The position numbers were made by a program, and so were the translations under genes. Under the pieces are notes generated by a model. It saw only the letters and a list, made by a program, of their open reading frames with translations, did not search any database and was not told the DNA's origin. 64,000 nucleotides of DNA from Craterilacuibacter sp. RT1T (GTDB lineage: Bacteria > Pseudomonadota > Gammaproteobacteria > Burkholderiales > Chromobacteriaceae), in NCBI RefSeq assembly GCF_023502145.1, contig NZ_JAMFLI010000002.1, positions 1 through 64,000 of the forward strand, read 5' to 3'. Below, one piece after another: positions 53,510 to 63,239 of the stretch. The first letter of the stretch is position 1. Each line of letters begins with the position of its first letter.

Positions 53510-56131
53510 TTACGCTAAGGCCGCTTCCGTCTTGCTGGACTCGAGGAAGTCCTGCGCGAAGCGCTGCAACACGCCGCCTGCCTCGTAAATAGAGACTTCT
53601 TCGGCGGTGTCGAGGCGGCAGGTGACCGGCACTTCGGCCTGCTCGCCATTTTTGCGCTTGATCACCAGCGTCAGCGTCGCGCGCGGGGTACGCGCACCCA
53701 GTACGTCGTAGCTTTCCGTACCATCCAGCGCCAGGGTTTTGCGGGTGACACCGGGTTTGAATTCAAGCGGCAACACGCCCATGCCCACCAGATTGGTGCG
53801 GTGAATGCGCTCGAAGCCCTCGGCGACGATGGCCTCGACGCCGGCTAGGCGCACGCCTTTGGCTGCCCAGTCACGCGAGGAACCCTGGCCATAGTCGGCA
53901 CCGGCAATGATGATCAAGGGCTGCTTGCGTGCCATATAGGTCTCGATCGCCTCCCACATGCGCATCACCTTGCCCTCCGGCTCGACGCGGGCAAGCGAGC
54001 CTTGCTTGATCTGGCCATCGACCACGGCCATTTCATTGATCAGCTTGGGGTTGGCGAAGGTGGCGCGCTGTGCAGTCAGGTGATCGCCGCGATGCGTGGC
54101 GTAGGAGTTGAAGTCCTCCTCCGGCAGGCCCATCTTGGCCAGATATTCGCCGGCAGCCGAGTTGGCCAGAATGGCATTGGACGGCGACAGATGGTCAGTG
54201 GTGATATTGTCCGGCAATAGCGCCAGCGGCCGCATCCCCTTGAGCGTACGCTCGCCGGCCAGTGCGCCTTCCCAGTAGGGCGGGCGGCGGATATAGGTGC
54301 TTTGCGCTCGCCAGTCATACAGCGGGCTGTCGGCCTGTTGCGCCACCCCCAGATCGAACATCGGGATATAGACCTGCTTGAACTGCTCGGGCTTGACGCT
54401 TTGGGCGACGATGGCATCGATTTCCGCATCCGAAGGCCAGATATCGGCCAGACGGATTTCACGCCCGCCTGCCATGCCCAGTACGTCTTTTTCGATATCA
54501 AAGCGCATGGTGCCGGCAATGGCGTAGGCCACCACCAGCGGCGGCGAGGCGAGGAAGGCCTGTTTGGCGTAGGGGTGGATGCGGCCATCGAAGTTGCGGT
54601 TGCCGGACAGCACGGCGGTGGCGTACAGGTCGCGGGCTATGATTTCCTGCTGGATGGCCGGATCAAGCGCGCCGGACATGCCGTTGCAGGTGGTGCAGGC
54701 GAAGCCGACGATGCCAAAACCCAGTTGTTCCAGTTCGCCCAATAGGCCGGCATCTTTCAGGTACAACTCGGCTACCTTGGAGCCCGGCGCAAACGACGAT
54801 TTCACCCACGGTTTACGGGTCAGCCCCAGTTCATTGGCTTTTTTCGCCAGCAGTGCCGCCGCGACGACATTGCGCGGGTTGCTGGTGTTGGTGCAGCTGG
54901 TAATGGCTGCAATGATGACTGCGCCGTCCGGCATCAATCCTTGTGCTTCTTCGGTGCGGGCGGCGGCAAGCTGGGCTTCGCTGGCAATGCCGCGTGCCTG
55001 CAACTCGGTCGTCGGCAGGCGTTTGTGCGGATTGGACGGGCCGGCCATATTGCGCGTGACGCTGGACAGATCGAATTCCAGCACGCGCTCGTATTCGGCG
55101 TCGGCAAGGCTGTCCGCCCACAGGCCGGTGGTCTTGGCATAGTTCTCGACCAGTGCCACCTGCTCAGGCTCGCGCCCGGTCAGCTTCAGATAGCTGATGG
55201 TCTGCGCGTCGATGTAGAACATGCCGGCCGTGGCGCCGAACTCTGGCGTCATGTTGGAGATGGTGGCGCGGTCGCCAATAGACAGGCTGTCGGCACCCGC
55301 GCCGAAAAATTCGAGCCAGGCCGAGACGACGCGCTCCTTGCGCAGGAACTCGGTCAGTGCCAGCACGATATCGGTGGCAGTGATGCCGCTTTGGCGCGTG
55401 CCGGTCAGCTTGACGCCGACAATGTCGGGCAGGCGCATCATCGAGGCGCGGCCCAGCATCACGGTTTCGGCCTCGAGACCGCCAACGCCGATGGCGATCA
55501 CGCCCAGTGCGTCCACATGCGGGGTGTGGCTGTCGGTGCCGACACAGCTGTCCGGAAAGGCGACGCCGTCACGCGCCTGAATCACCGGCGACATTTTTTC
55601 CAGATTGATCTGGTGCATGATGCCGTTGCCGGCCGGAATGACATCGACGTTTTTGAATGCGGTACGGGTCCAGTCGATGAAATGGAAGCGGTCTTCGTTA
55701 CGCCTGTCTTCGATGGCGCGGTTTTTGGCGAAGGCATCCGCATCGAAGCCGCCGCACTCGACGGCCAGTGAATGGTCGACGATAAGTTGGGTCGGCACCA
55801 CCGGATTGACTTGCGACGGATCGCCGCCCTGATCGGCAATGGCATCGCGCAGGCCGGCCAGATCCACCAGCGCAGTCTGCCCCAGAATGTCGTGGCAGAC
55901 CACGCGGGCCGGATACCACGGGAAGTCGAGGTCGCGCTTGCGCTCGATCAGCTGCTTGAGGGCGTCGGTCAGCGTGGCGGGGTCGCAGCGGCGCACCAGA
56001 TTTTCAGCCAGGATGCGCGCGGTGTAAGGCAGTTTGGCGTAAGCGCCCGGTGCGATCGCGTCAACGGCGGCGCGGGTGTCGAAATAGTCAAGGCCGGTGC
56101 CGGGCAAGGGTTTGCGGTAGCGAGTATTCAT
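53510..56131 (-). CDS. acnD: Fe/S-dependent 2-methylcitrate dehydratase AcnD
   Basis: Aconitase-like [4Fe-4S] enzyme dehydrating 2-methylcitrate in propionate catabolism, replacing PrpD. The 873-residue protein begins YRKPLPGTGLDYFDTRAAVD, the AcnD-type N-terminus. Cluster cysteines are in SCTNTSNPRNVVAA (with Cys) and FACTTCNGMSGAL (two Cys). Aconitase landmarks QASRD-like GADYGQGSSRDWAAKG and VGTDSHTPHVDALG are present. The start is uncertain: ATG at 56131 or 56143 (MTDT) lack a good ribosome site, and an upstream frame to 56194 lies inside a hairpin. The length is close to AcnD (about 865). Confidence 0.93.
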   Translation of the reverse strand: MNTRYRKPLPGTGLDYFDTRAAVDAIAPGAYAKLPYTARILAENLVRRCDPATLTDALKQLIERKRDLDFPWYPARVVCHDILGQTALVDLAGLRDAIADQGGDPSQVNPVVPTQLIVDHSLAVECGGFDADAFAKNRAIEDRRNEDRFHFIDWTRTAFKNVDVIPAGNGIMHQINLEKMSPVIQARDGVAFPDSCVGTDSHTPHVDALGVIAIGVGGLEAETVMLGRASMMRLPDIVGVKLTGTRQSGITATDIVLALTEFLRKERVVSAWLEFFGAGADSLSIGDRATISNMTPEFGATAGMFYIDAQTISYLKLTGREPEQVALVENYAKTTGLWADSLADAEYERVLEFDLSSVTRNMAGPSNPHKRLPTTELQARGIASEAQLAAARTEEAQGLMPDGAVIIAAITSCTNTSNPRNVVAAALLAKKANELGLTRKPWVKSSFAPGSKVAELYLKDAGLLGELEQLGFGIVGFACTTCNGMSGALDPAIQQEIIARDLYATAVLSGNRNFDGRIHPYAKQAFLASPPLVVAYAIAGTMRFDIEKDVLGMAGGREIRLADIWPSDAEIDAIVAQSVKPEQFKQVYIPMFDLGVAQQADSPLYDWRAQSTYIRRPPYWEGALAGERTLKGMRPLALLPDNITTDHLSPSNAILANSAAGEYLAKMGLPEEDFNSYATHRGDHLTAQRATFANPKLINEMAVVDGQIKQGSLARVEPEGKVMRMWEAIETYMARKQPLIIIAGADYGQGSSRDWAAKGVRLAGVEAIVAEGFERIHRTNLVGMGVLPLEFKPGVTRKTLALDGTESYDVLGARTPRATLTLVIKRKNGEQAEVPVTCRLDTAEEVSIYEAGGVLQRFAQDFLESSKTEAALA

Positions 56132-56171
56132 GGTGTCGGTCATCACAATAGGGTAGGCATGCATGCGGCAA

Positions 56172-56203
56172 GGGGGAGCCGGCGCCAAGCGCACGGCTCC
56201 CCC
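56172..56203 (-). repeat. Strong hairpin between prpC and acnD
   Basis: GGGGGAGCCG (56172-56181) pairs with CGGCTCCCCC (56194-56203), a perfect 10-bp GC-rich stem over a 12-nt loop. No T run follows on the minus strand. It lies in the 86-bp gap between prpC and acnD. Confidence 0.75.
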
Positions 56204-56217
56204 GCTTATTCAGGCGC

Positions 56218-57363
56218 TTAGCGTTGTTCGATCGGCATAAATGTCTGATCTTCCGGGCCCATATAGTTGGCGCTCGGGCGGATGATCTTGCCGTCAATGC
56301 GCTGTTCGATCACATGCGCGCTCCAGCCGGAAGTGCGGGCGATGACGAATAGCGGGGTGAACATCGCGGTTGGTACGCCCATCATGTGGTAGGACACGGC
56401 GGAGAACCAGTCGAGGTTGGGGAACATCTTCTTGATGTCCCACATGACGGATTCCAGACGCGCGGCGATATCGAACATCTTGCTGTCGCCGGCGGCCGCC
56501 GACAATTCGCGCGCCACTTCCTTGATCACTTTATTGCGCGGGTCGGAAATGGTGTACACCGGATGGCCGAAGCCGATCACGACTTCTTTTTTCTCTACCC
56601 GTGCCTTGATGTCGTTTTCCGCCTCGTCCGGCGTGTCGTAACGCTTCTGGATGTCGAATGCCACCTCGTTGGCGCCGCCATGCTTGGGGCCGCGCAGCGC
56701 GCCGATGGCACCGGTGATGGCCGAATACATATCGGAGCCGGTGCCGGCAATCACGCGGCCGGTGAAGGTGGATGCATTGAATTCGTGTTCGGCATACAGG
56801 ATCAGCGAAGTGTGCATCGCTTTCACCCACAGCGCGGACGGCTTCTCGCCGTGCAACAGGTGCAGGAAGTGGCCGCCGATCGAGTCGTCGTCGGTCTCCA
56901 CCTCGATACGCTTGCCGTTATGGCTGAAGTGGTACCAGTAAAGCAGCATCGAGCCGAAGCTGGCCATCAGGCGGTCGGCGATATCGCGTGCGCCGGCAAT
57001 ATTGTGGTCATCCTTCTCCGGCAAGGTGCAGCCCAGTGCCGACACCCCGGTGCGCATCACGTCCATAGGGTGGGCCGAGGCCGGCAGCGCTTCCAGCACT
57101 GCCTTGACTGCGGCGGGCAGGCCGCGCAGCGCCTTGAGCTTGGCCTTGTAGCCGGCTAGTTCCGCCACATTGGGTAGCTTGCCGTGAACCAGCAGATAGG
57201 CGACTTCTTCGAATTCGCAACGGTCGGCGATATCGAGAATGTCGTAGCCGCGATAGCTCAAATCATTGCCGGTACGGCCGACGGTGCATAGTGCGGTATT
57301 GCCGGCGGCGACGCCGGACAGGGCGACGGATTTTTTCGGCTTGCCGATGACGACTTCAGTCAT
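56218..57363 (-). CDS. prpC: 2-methylcitrate synthase
   Basis: Condenses propionyl-CoA with oxaloacetate to 2-methylcitrate, first step of the methylcitrate cycle. The 381-residue citrate-synthase fold has the catalytic His/Asp in the conserved blocks: [15 protein letters not shown] (about 180-194; His), [14 protein letters not shown] (about 252-265; His) and [14 protein letters not shown] (about 343-356). The N-terminus with [22 protein letters not shown] (outline) is typical for PrpC. AAGGAG precedes the ATG at 57363. The gene follows prpB by 36 bp. Confidence 0.95.
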   Translation of the reverse strand: MTEVVIGKPKKSVALSGVAAGNTALCTVGRTGNDLSYRGYDILDIADRCEFEEVAYLLVHGKLPNVAELAGYKAKLKALRGLPAAVKAVLEALPASAHPMDVMRTGVSALGCTLPEKDDHNIAGARDIADRLMASFGSMLLYWYHFSHNGKRIEVETDDDSIGGHFLHLLHGEKPSALWVKAMHTSLILYAEHEFNASTFTGRVIAGTGSDMYSAITGAIGALRGPKHGGANEVAFDIQKRYDTPDEAENDIKARVEKKEVVIGFGHPVYTISDPRNKVIKEVARELSAAAGDSKMFDIAARLESVMWDIKKMFPNLDWFSAVSYHMMGVPTAMFTPLFVIARTSGWSAHVIEQRIDGKIIRPSANYMGPEDQTFMPIEQR

Positions 57364-57399
57364 GTGATTCTCCTTTGCAGATAGCGGGGCGGGCGCGGA

Positions 57400-58278
57400 T
57401 TATTTGTTTTTTTCCTGTTGAAACAGGGCGTCCAGTTTTTGTTCGTAGTCGTGATAGCCGAGGTGCTCGTACAGATCCATACGGGTTTGCATGGTGTCGA
57501 CTACATTGGCCTGCGTACCGTCGCGGCGCAATGCCTCGTAGACATTCAGTGCGGCTTTGGAGGCGGCGCGGAAGGTCGAGAGCGGGTATAGCACCAGCGA
57601 GACGCCGTTCTGGCCCAGCTCTTCGGTGGTGTAAAGCGGGGTGGAACCGAATTCGGTGATATTTGCCAGTACCGGCACTTTCACCGCCTCGGCAAACTGC
57701 TTGTACATGGCAAGATCGGTAATGGCCTCGGGGAAGATCATGTCGGCGCCGGCTTCGACGCAGGCAATGGCGCGCTCGATGGCGGACTCCAGCCCTTCAA
57801 CCGCCAGCGCGTCGGTGCGCGCCATGATCACCATATCCTGACGGCGGGCGTCGACGGCGGCCTTGATCCGGTCAACCATTTCTTCCTTGCTGACGATGGC
57901 CTTGTTCGGGCGATGTCCGCAGCGCTTTTGCTGGACCTGGTCTTCAATATGCACGGCGGCGGCACCGGCTTTTTCCAGATTACGCACCGCGCGGGCAATA
58001 TTGAATGCGCCGCCCCAGCCGGTGTCGATGTCGACCAAAAGCGGCAGTTCGGTGACGTCGGTAATGCGGCGTACATCGATCAGCACATCTTCCAGGGTGG
58101 TGATGCCAAGGTCGGGAATGCCGCAGGAGCAGGCGGCGACACCGCCGCCGGACAGGTAAATGGCTTTAAAACCGGAGTGTTCGGCAAGGCGGGCAAAATA
58201 GGCATTAACCGCGCCGACAACCTGCAGCGGTTTTTCTTGCTCGACGGCAAGACGGAAACGTTGGCCCGGGGTATGCAT
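57400..58278 (-). CDS. prpB: 2-methylisocitrate lyase
   Basis: Splits 2-methylisocitrate to pyruvate and succinate, closing the cycle. The 292-residue protein is of the isocitrate lyase/PEP mutase family; the catalytic cysteine lies in [10 protein letters not shown] (about 116-125), and Asp residues of the Mg2+ site are in [11 protein letters not shown] (about 79-89) and [12 protein letters not shown] (about 151-162). AAGGAG lies just before the ATG at 58278. It is the first gene of the minus-strand operon prpB-prpC-acnD-prpF. No PrpR or GntR-type regulator gene is next to it. Confidence 0.95.
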   Translation of the reverse strand: MHTPGQRFRLAVEQEKPLQVVGAVNAYFARLAEHSGFKAIYLSGGGVAACSCGIPDLGITTLEDVLIDVRRITDVTELPLLVDIDTGWGGAFNIARAVRNLEKAGAAAVHIEDQVQQKRCGHRPNKAIVSKEEMVDRIKAAVDARRQDMVIMARTDALAVEGLESAIERAIACVEAGADMIFPEAITDLAMYKQFAEAVKVPVLANITEFGSTPLYTTEELGQNGVSLVLYPLSTFRAASKAALNVYEALRRDGTQANVVDTMQTRMDLYEHLGYHDYEQKLDALFQQEKNK

Positions 58279-58597
58279 CTGGCGGCTCCTTGATGGTGCG
58301 TTGGCTGAGTGATTATTCCAAATTCTAGCAAGTGCTTGGTAAGTTCGTAAATGGCGTAGGCATTATTTTTCTGGAGTCTGGCTATTTTTTTGCAGCTTGT
58401 GTTGTTTTTGGCTGGTAAACGCATGTTTGCAAGAGCGTGCCACGGTCAGAAGCAGGGCTTGTCGGTTTTGCTTTGCAATATGCTCTGTTAAGGTGACAGC
58501 CTGTATGATCGAACTTATCCGGAACAGAGGCGTCATAAGGGATGACTATAAAAATCTGGACAGCAAGCATAGAAAAAATCAGGAGCTGTAAACAAGA
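58279..58597. other. Divergent promoter region between prpB and rpoE
   Basis: A 319-bp intergenic region. It contains the sigma-E-type promoter of rpoE (58511-58538) and must contain the prp promoter in its left half, where a TAGAAT-like -10 (minus strand, near 58325) is visible. The left half is T-rich with ATTTTT and TTTTTTT tracts around 58361-58395. I see no coding sequence or convincing operator. Confidence 0.5.
58511..58538 (+). promoter_or_regulatory. Sigma-E-type promoter of rpoE operon
   Basis: GAACTT (58511-58516), 15 bp, then GTCATAA (58532-58538) match the extracytoplasmic sigma pattern GGAACTT-N15-GTCTAA well. It lies about 60 bp before the rpoE start, fitting the well-known autoregulation of sigma-E. 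Confidence 0.7.
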
Positions 58598-59197
58598 ATG
58601 AGTGATCGGGAACTCGATCAGCAGTTGGTGGAGCGTGTCCAGCGCGGGGAGAAGCGCGCCTTTGATTTGTTGGTTTCCAAGTATCAAAGACGTCTGGGGC
58701 GCTTATTGTCGCGCTTCATTAAGGACAGTGCAGACATTGAGGATGTGACGCAAGAGGCCTTTATCAAGGCCTACCGGGCATTGCCGTCATTTCGGGGTGA
58801 GAGCGCTTTTTACACCTGGCTATATCGTATCGGAATCAATACGGCCAAGAACTTTCTCAGTGCCAATGGTCGAAGACCTGTGTTCAAGGCCGGGGTTGAG
58901 GATGAGGATGGCGAGATCGCAGACCTGGGCGATCAGATGCCGGACTACCATACGCCCGAAGCGGACATGATGAATCGTCAGATCGTGGAAACGGTCAATC
59001 AGGCGGTGAATGCATTGCCTGAGGAATTGCGTACGGCCATTACCCTGCGTGAAATGGACGGCCTCAGCTACGAGGAAATCGCCCAGGTCATGGACTGTCC
59101 GATCGGTACGGTCAGGTCGCGTATTTTCCGTGCGCGTGAAGCGATTGCAACGCAGTTGCGCCCCTTGCTGGATACGGCAAAAGACAAGAGGTGGTAG
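58598..59197 (+). CDS. rpoE: RNA polymerase sigma factor RpoE (AlgU type)
   Basis: Extracytoplasmic-function sigma factor directing the envelope stress response, 199 residues. Region 2 spans about 25-95 (DLLVSKYQRRLGRLL; DVTQEAFIKAYRALPSF; SAFYTWLYRIGINTAKN), and region 4 spans about 140-190, with EEIAQVMDCPIGTVRSRIFRA as the helix-turn-helix that reads the -35 element. Region 3 is absent as in all ECF factors. CAGGAG precedes the ATG. It is the first gene of an operon with its own anti-sigma genes and has a sigma-E-type promoter upstream. Confidence 0.96.
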   Translation: MSDRELDQQLVERVQRGEKRAFDLLVSKYQRRLGRLLSRFIKDSADIEDVTQEAFIKAYRALPSFRGESAFYTWLYRIGINTAKNFLSANGRRPVFKAGVEDEDGEIADLGDQMPDYHTPEADMMNRQIVETVNQAVNALPEELRTAITLREMDGLSYEEIAQVMDCPIGTVRSRIFRAREAIATQLRPLLDTAKDKRW

Positions 59198-59199
59198 TG

Positions 59200-59682
59200 A
59201 TGAAAGAGAATATCTCTGCTTTGATGGATGATGCGCTGGATGATGCCGCGGCACATGCGGCCATCACTGATTTGCAGGCGGACAAGGCCTTGAAGGATAG
59301 CTGGGATACTTATCAGCTGATCGGGGATGCCATGCGTGGTGGCGCTGCGTTGCAGCTGGATGTGCGGTGTGAAGTCAGTGAGCGCTTGCGTGATGAGCCT
59401 ACCGTTCTGGCTCCGGTCAGGTACGGGTTCTTGCCCGCTCGCAAGCTGCGCCATTATGCATTGGCCGCATCGGTCGCTTGCGCGGCCATTGTTGGCTGGA
59501 TGGGCTGGCAGCAGGACGAGTCGGAAATGGTGGTGGCTAAAGCAAGTGAAACTCAGGTGTTTAGTCCGGCTACCGCGGTAGACGCGCCTTATTTGTTGGC
59601 GCATCAGGAAATGGCAGGAACGATTGATGGCTCGCAGCGGCGGGTCGCTTATGTGCCTGCACGTGACAAGGCGGTACATTGA
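59200..59682 (+). CDS. rseA: Anti-sigma-E factor RseA (MucA type)
   Basis: Inner-membrane anti-sigma factor, 160 residues. The N-terminal cytoplasmic part MKENISALMDDALDD with DTYQLIGDAMRG (about 36-47) is the sigma-binding RseA domain; a membrane helix spans about 85-103; the periplasmic part ends without the C-terminal aromatic/YQF-type degron in clear form. ATG at 59200 follows AGAGGTGG and begins 2 bp after the rpoE stop. Its stop overlaps the rseB start (TGATG). Confidence 0.88.
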   Translation: MKENISALMDDALDDAAAHAAITDLQADKALKDSWDTYQLIGDAMRGGAALQLDVRCEVSERLRDEPTVLAPVRYGFLPARKLRHYALAASVACAAIVGWMGWQQDESEMVVAKASETQVFSPATAVDAPYLLAHQEMAGTIDGSQRRVAYVPARDKAVH

Positions 59683-60638
59683 TGCAGTTTAGGTCCTGTA
59701 TTTTTTTTGGCGTGTTGCTGGCGCCTCTGGTGCATGCTGCGCCTGATAGTGACTGGGCCTTGCTTGGCAAGGCGGCGCAAGCTGCACGCCAGCAAACATT
59801 GTCCGGTAGTTACCTGCATCAGATAGGTTCGGCATCCGAGACCTTCCGTATCCAGCGCGCAGTTAGCAAGGGGAAAGTCAGGGAGCGGCGTGTGTCGCTG
59901 GATGGTTTGCCGCGCGAGATTATTCGCCACGGCGACACGCTGATCACCGCCGCACCGGACGAACATTCGCTGCTGGCGGCAAAAATAAGCAGTGCCAAGC
60001 TGTTTCCTGCCATTTTGCCGGATGATGTGGCCATGCTGGCCGATAGTTATGCCTTAAGCCGCTTGGGTTCGGATAGGGTCGCGTCGCGTGAGTGCCAGTG
60101 GTGGCAGTTGAAATCGCTGGAGGCCGGTCAGCGCTATACCCAGCGCGTCTGTCTGGATAAGACCAGCCAGTTGCCGCTAAAGTGGGTCACGCTGGACGCA
60201 CAGCAAGATGCGGTCGAATTATTCAGTTTTATCGATCTGGATGATCGCGCACCGCGCGCCAAGGTGAGTGTGCAGCCGGCTTATCCCTTAAGTGCCACAT
60301 CCTCTGTGACTGCAGTGAAAGCGGTAGAGGGCGCCGAGTCGCTAGAGATCAAAGGTATTCCGCAGGGCTTTCGCTTGCTGCGTTCTGTCATGCGCAAAAT
60401 GCCGGGCCATGATGCAGCACCACTGGTGCAGCACCGGGTGTATAGCGATGGTCTGGCCATCTTTTCCCTGTTTGTCGAGTATGCCAAGGATGCAAAACCG
60501 GCCCCGCATTTGACGCACGGGCCTATTTCGGTGGCAACCGATAACGAAGGCGAGTACCGCTTGACCTTGGTGGGCGATTTGCCTGATTCCAGCTTGCAGG
60601 CGATTGCCCGTAATTTGCGGCTGGTTAAAAAATCATGA
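59682..60638 (+). CDS. rseB: Sigma-E regulatory protein RseB (MucB)
   Basis: Periplasmic protein that shields RseA from DegS-type proteolysis and senses mislocalised lipopolysaccharide or lipoprotein. The 318-residue protein has a signal peptide ending HAAP (about 17-19) and a MucB/RseB domain pair: a large LolA-like domain with LSGSYLHQIGSASETFRIQR-like residues, split at about 37-52, and a small C-terminal domain from about 195. The ATG at 59682 overlaps the stop of rseA, and an ATGA overlap links it to rseC. Confidence 0.92.
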   Translation: MQFRSCIFFGVLLAPLVHAAPDSDWALLGKAAQAARQQTLSGSYLHQIGSASETFRIQRAVSKGKVRERRVSLDGLPREIIRHGDTLITAAPDEHSLLAAKISSAKLFPAILPDDVAMLADSYALSRLGSDRVASRECQWWQLKSLEAGQRYTQRVCLDKTSQLPLKWVTLDAQQDAVELFSFIDLDDRAPRAKVSVQPAYPLSATSSVTAVKAVEGAESLEIKGIPQGFRLLRSVMRKMPGHDAAPLVQHRVYSDGLAIFSLFVEYAKDAKPAPHLTHGPISVATDNEGEYRLTLVGDLPDSSLQAIARNLRLVKKS

Positions 60639-61120
60639 TTGAAACCGAAGCACGCGTGTTGCGCACCGAGCCCGGCGCGGCTTGGGTCGAGCCCAAGCCG
60701 CATTCGCCCTGTGGCCAGTGTGACGCTAAGGGGGGGTGCCGCTCCTTGAGTATCGCGCGCATGTTTAGTGGGCGGGATCCGGTGTTCCGGGTGCTGGATA
60801 GTCTGGGGGTCGGGGCCGGTGATCGGGTTATGGTCGCCGTGCCTGAAAAAAGCCTGCGGCAAAGCGTGTTGCTGATGTATGTCTTGCCGTTGTTTGCCTT
60901 GTTCGCCGGCGCGCTACTCGGCGCGCTGTATGGCGAGCTGGCATCGGCGCTCGCCGGTTTGGGCTGCTTGCTGCTGAGCCTGTTGCTGGTGCGCCGCCGG
61001 GCGCAGCGCTTGTCGGAAGATGGCCGTTTTCAGCCGCATATCGCCAGCAAGCTGGATCCTGACGCCATCGGGGCCGCACCGGATCGTACTTGCCGTTCCA
61101 AAAAGCGAGACATGGAGTAA
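60635..61120 (+). CDS. rseC: RseC/MucC family membrane protein
   Basis: Inner-membrane protein of 161 residues. The N-terminal part has the RseC cysteine cluster in SPCGQCDAKGGCRSL (about 26-40), likely metal- or redox-active; two membrane helices follow (about 70-90 and 95-115), and the tail is basic. RseC family members act in sigma-E control and SoxR reduction. It overlaps rseB by 4 bp. The degP/mucD-type protease gene that often follows in other species is absent; a glutaredoxin-like gene follows 2 bp later. Confidence 0.9.
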   Translation: MIETEARVLRTEPGAAWVEPKPHSPCGQCDAKGGCRSLSIARMFSGRDPVFRVLDSLGVGAGDRVMVAVPEKSLRQSVLLMYVLPLFALFAGALLGALYGELASALAGLGCLLLSLLLVRRRAQRLSEDGRFQPHIASKLDPDAIGAAPDRTCRSKKRDME

Positions 61121-61122
61121 GA

Positions 61123-61374
61123 ATGACGCTGACACTGATGTTCCGCGACTATTGCAGCCTGTGTCATGCCATGCGTGATGCCTTATTGCCCTGGCAGGCA
61201 CGCTACGGCTTTGAGCTGGATATTGTCGATGTGGATGCTGACCCGGTGCTGGAAGAAAAGTACAACGAGCTGGTGCCTGTGCTGCTGGATGCTGAGGGCG
61301 AGATCTGCCATTGGCACTTGAATGAAGCCGTCTTGGCGGAACGTTTGGCTGCACATGCCGGCGAAATCCGCTAG
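61123..61374 (+). CDS. Glutaredoxin-like (DUF836) protein
   Basis: A small 83-residue thioredoxin-fold protein. The redox motif is RDYCSLCHAM (Cys11, Cys14; CxxC), followed by LDIVDVDADPVLEEKY, YNELVPVLL with the cis-Pro (about 45-53) and a helical C-terminus. The DUF836/YruB-like glutaredoxin family is common in betaproteobacteria and is often near lepA or rseC. The ATG at 61123 follows GGAG and lies 2 bp after rseC, so the gene is probably in the rpoE operon. Partner unknown. Confidence 0.88.
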   Translation: MTLTLMFRDYCSLCHAMRDALLPWQARYGFELDIVDVDADPVLEEKYNELVPVLLDAEGEICHWHLNEAVLAERLAAHAGEIR

Positions 61375-61400
61375 AATCGCGCACTAATTGATACCTGTAC

Positions 61401-61428
61401 GAGGGCGCACTACGTGCCCTCGTCTTTT
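61401..61428 (+). terminator. Hairpin and T tract just before lepA
   Basis: GAGGGC...GCCCTC (61401-61421) with an inner GCAC/GTGC pairing and a 2-nt bulge is followed by GTCTTTTT. It may terminate the rpoE operon or attenuate read-through to lepA, whose ATG is only 18 nt downstream. Confidence 0.6.
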
Positions 61429-61445
61429 TGTTGTCTGCGAGCCTG

Positions 61446-63239
61446 ATGAAACACATACGCAATTTTTCTATCATTGCCCATATCGACCACGGCAAATCCA
61501 CGCTGGCTGACCGTTTTATCCAGTTCTGCGGTGGCTTGGATCTACGCGAAATGAGCGCCCAGGTGCTCGACTCAATGGATATTGAGAAAGAGCGTGGCAT
61601 TACCATCAAGGCGCAGACCGCAGCCTTGCATTACAAGGCGCGCGATGGCGAGGTTTACAACCTCAATCTGATCGACACGCCGGGACACGTTGACTTCAGT
61701 TATGAAGTGTCGCGCTCCTTGTCCGCCTGCGAAGGCGCGCTGCTGGTCGTGGATGCGTCGCAAGGCGTAGAGGCCCAGACCGTTGCCAACTGCTATACCG
61801 CCATCGACCTGGGGGTCGAAGTGGTGCCGGTGCTGAACAAGATCGACTTGCCGGCGGCCGAGCCCGAGCGTGTCTGCCAGGAAATCGAAGACATCATCGG
61901 TATCGAGGCCATCGATGCGGTGCGCGCCTCGGCCAAATCCGGCATCGGCATTGAGGATATCCTCGAAACGCTGATTGCCAAGATCCCGCCGCCGGTTGGC
62001 GATGTGGATGCTCCGCTTAAGGCGCTGATTATCGACTCGTGGTTCGACAACTACGTCGGCGTGGTGATGCTGGTGCGGGTCAAGGATGGCGTGATCAAGC
62101 CCAAGGACAAGATCAAGTTCATGGCTACCGGTGCCGAGCACCTGTGCGAGCAGGTCGGCGTGTTTACGCCTAAAGCCCTGCAGCGCAGCGAGCTGCGTGC
62201 TGGCGAGGTGGGCTTTATCATTGCCGGCATCAAGGACATCAAGTCGGCCAAGGTGGGCGATACCATCACCCTGATGAAAACGCCGGCAGCCGAAGCCTTG
62301 CCGGGCTTTAAGGAAGTCCAGTCGCAGGTGTTTGCCGGTCTGTATCCGGTGGAAAGCCACGATTACGACAATCTGCGCGATGCGCTGGAAAAGCTGCAGC
62401 TGAACGATGCTTCGCTCAAGTACGAGCCGGAAGTGTCGCAGGCGCTGGGCTTTGGCTTCCGTTGCGGCTTCCTGGGTCTGCTGCATCTGGAGATTGTGCA
62501 GGAACGTCTCGAGCGCGAATTCGATATGGATCTGATCACCACGGCGCCTACCGTGGTGTACGAACTATTGATGAAAGATGGCGAGGTGATCCATGTGGAA
62601 AACCCGTCCAAGCTGCCGGACCCTGCCAAGGTAGAAGAAATTCGCGAGCCCATCATTACCGCCCATATCCTGCTGCCGCAGGAGTATGTCGGTGCGGTGA
62701 TGACTTTGTGCAACGGCAAGCGTGGCGTGCAGCGCAATATGCAGTATCTGGGCCGCCAGGTGATGCTGACTTACGATATGCCGATGAATGAAGTGGTGAT
62801 GGACTTCTTCGACAAGCTCAAGTCCACCAGCCGCGGCTATGCATCGCTAGACTACGACTTCAAGGAATATCAGGCGTCCGACCTCGTCAAGCTGGATATT
62901 CTGGTCAACAGCGAGAAGGTGGATGCCCTTTCGCTGATCGTGCACCGCCAGAGCGCCCAGTTCCGCGGTCGTGCCGTTGCCGCCAAGATGCGCGAGCTGA
63001 TTCCGCGCCAGATGTTCGATATCGCGGTGCAGGCCGCTATCGGTGCGCACATTATCGCGCGCGAAACCATCAAAGCCTTGCGTAAAAACGTGCTGGCCAA
63101 GTGCTATGGCGGCGATATTACCCGTAAGAAAAAGCTGCTGGAAAAGCAGAAAGCCGGTAAACGCCGCATGAAGCAGGTGGGTAATGTGGAAATTCCGCAG
63201 GAAGCCTTCCTCGCCATCTTGCAAGTAGGGGACAAATAA
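61446..63239 (+). CDS. lepA: Elongation factor 4 (LepA)
   Basis: Translational GTPase of 597 residues that acts on the ribosome, with a role in back-translocation or initiation still debated. G1 is AHIDHGKST (about 10-18), G2 region [11 protein letters not shown]3 [12 protein letters not shown]4 NKIDLP; then EF-G-like domains II, III and V and the LepA-specific C-terminal domain ending in basic residues [16 protein letters not shown]. The ATG at 61446 ([10 protein letters not shown]) matches LepA N-termini, so an in-frame TTG at 61428 is rejected. lepB starts one base after the stop. Confidence 0.96.
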   Translation: MKHIRNFSIIAHIDHGKSTLADRFIQFCGGLDLREMSAQVLDSMDIEKERGITIKAQTAALHYKARDGEVYNLNLIDTPGHVDFSYEVSRSLSACEGALLVVDASQGVEAQTVANCYTAIDLGVEVVPVLNKIDLPAAEPERVCQEIEDIIGIEAIDAVRASAKSGIGIEDILETLIAKIPPPVGDVDAPLKALIIDSWFDNYVGVVMLVRVKDGVIKPKDKIKFMATGAEHLCEQVGVFTPKALQRSELRAGEVGFIIAGIKDIKSAKVGDTITLMKTPAAEALPGFKEVQSQVFAGLYPVESHDYDNLRDALEKLQLNDASLKYEPEVSQALGFGFRCGFLGLLHLEIVQERLEREFDMDLITTAPTVVYELLMKDGEVIHVENPSKLPDPAKVEEIREPIITAHILLPQEYVGAVMTLCNGKRGVQRNMQYLGRQVMLTYDMPMNEVVMDFFDKLKSTSRGYASLDYDFKEYQASDLVKLDILVNSEKVDALSLIVHRQSAQFRGRAVAAKMRELIPRQMFDIAVQAAIGAHIIARETIKALRKNVLAKCYGGDITRKKKLLEKQKAGKRRMKQVGNVEIPQEAFLAILQVGDK

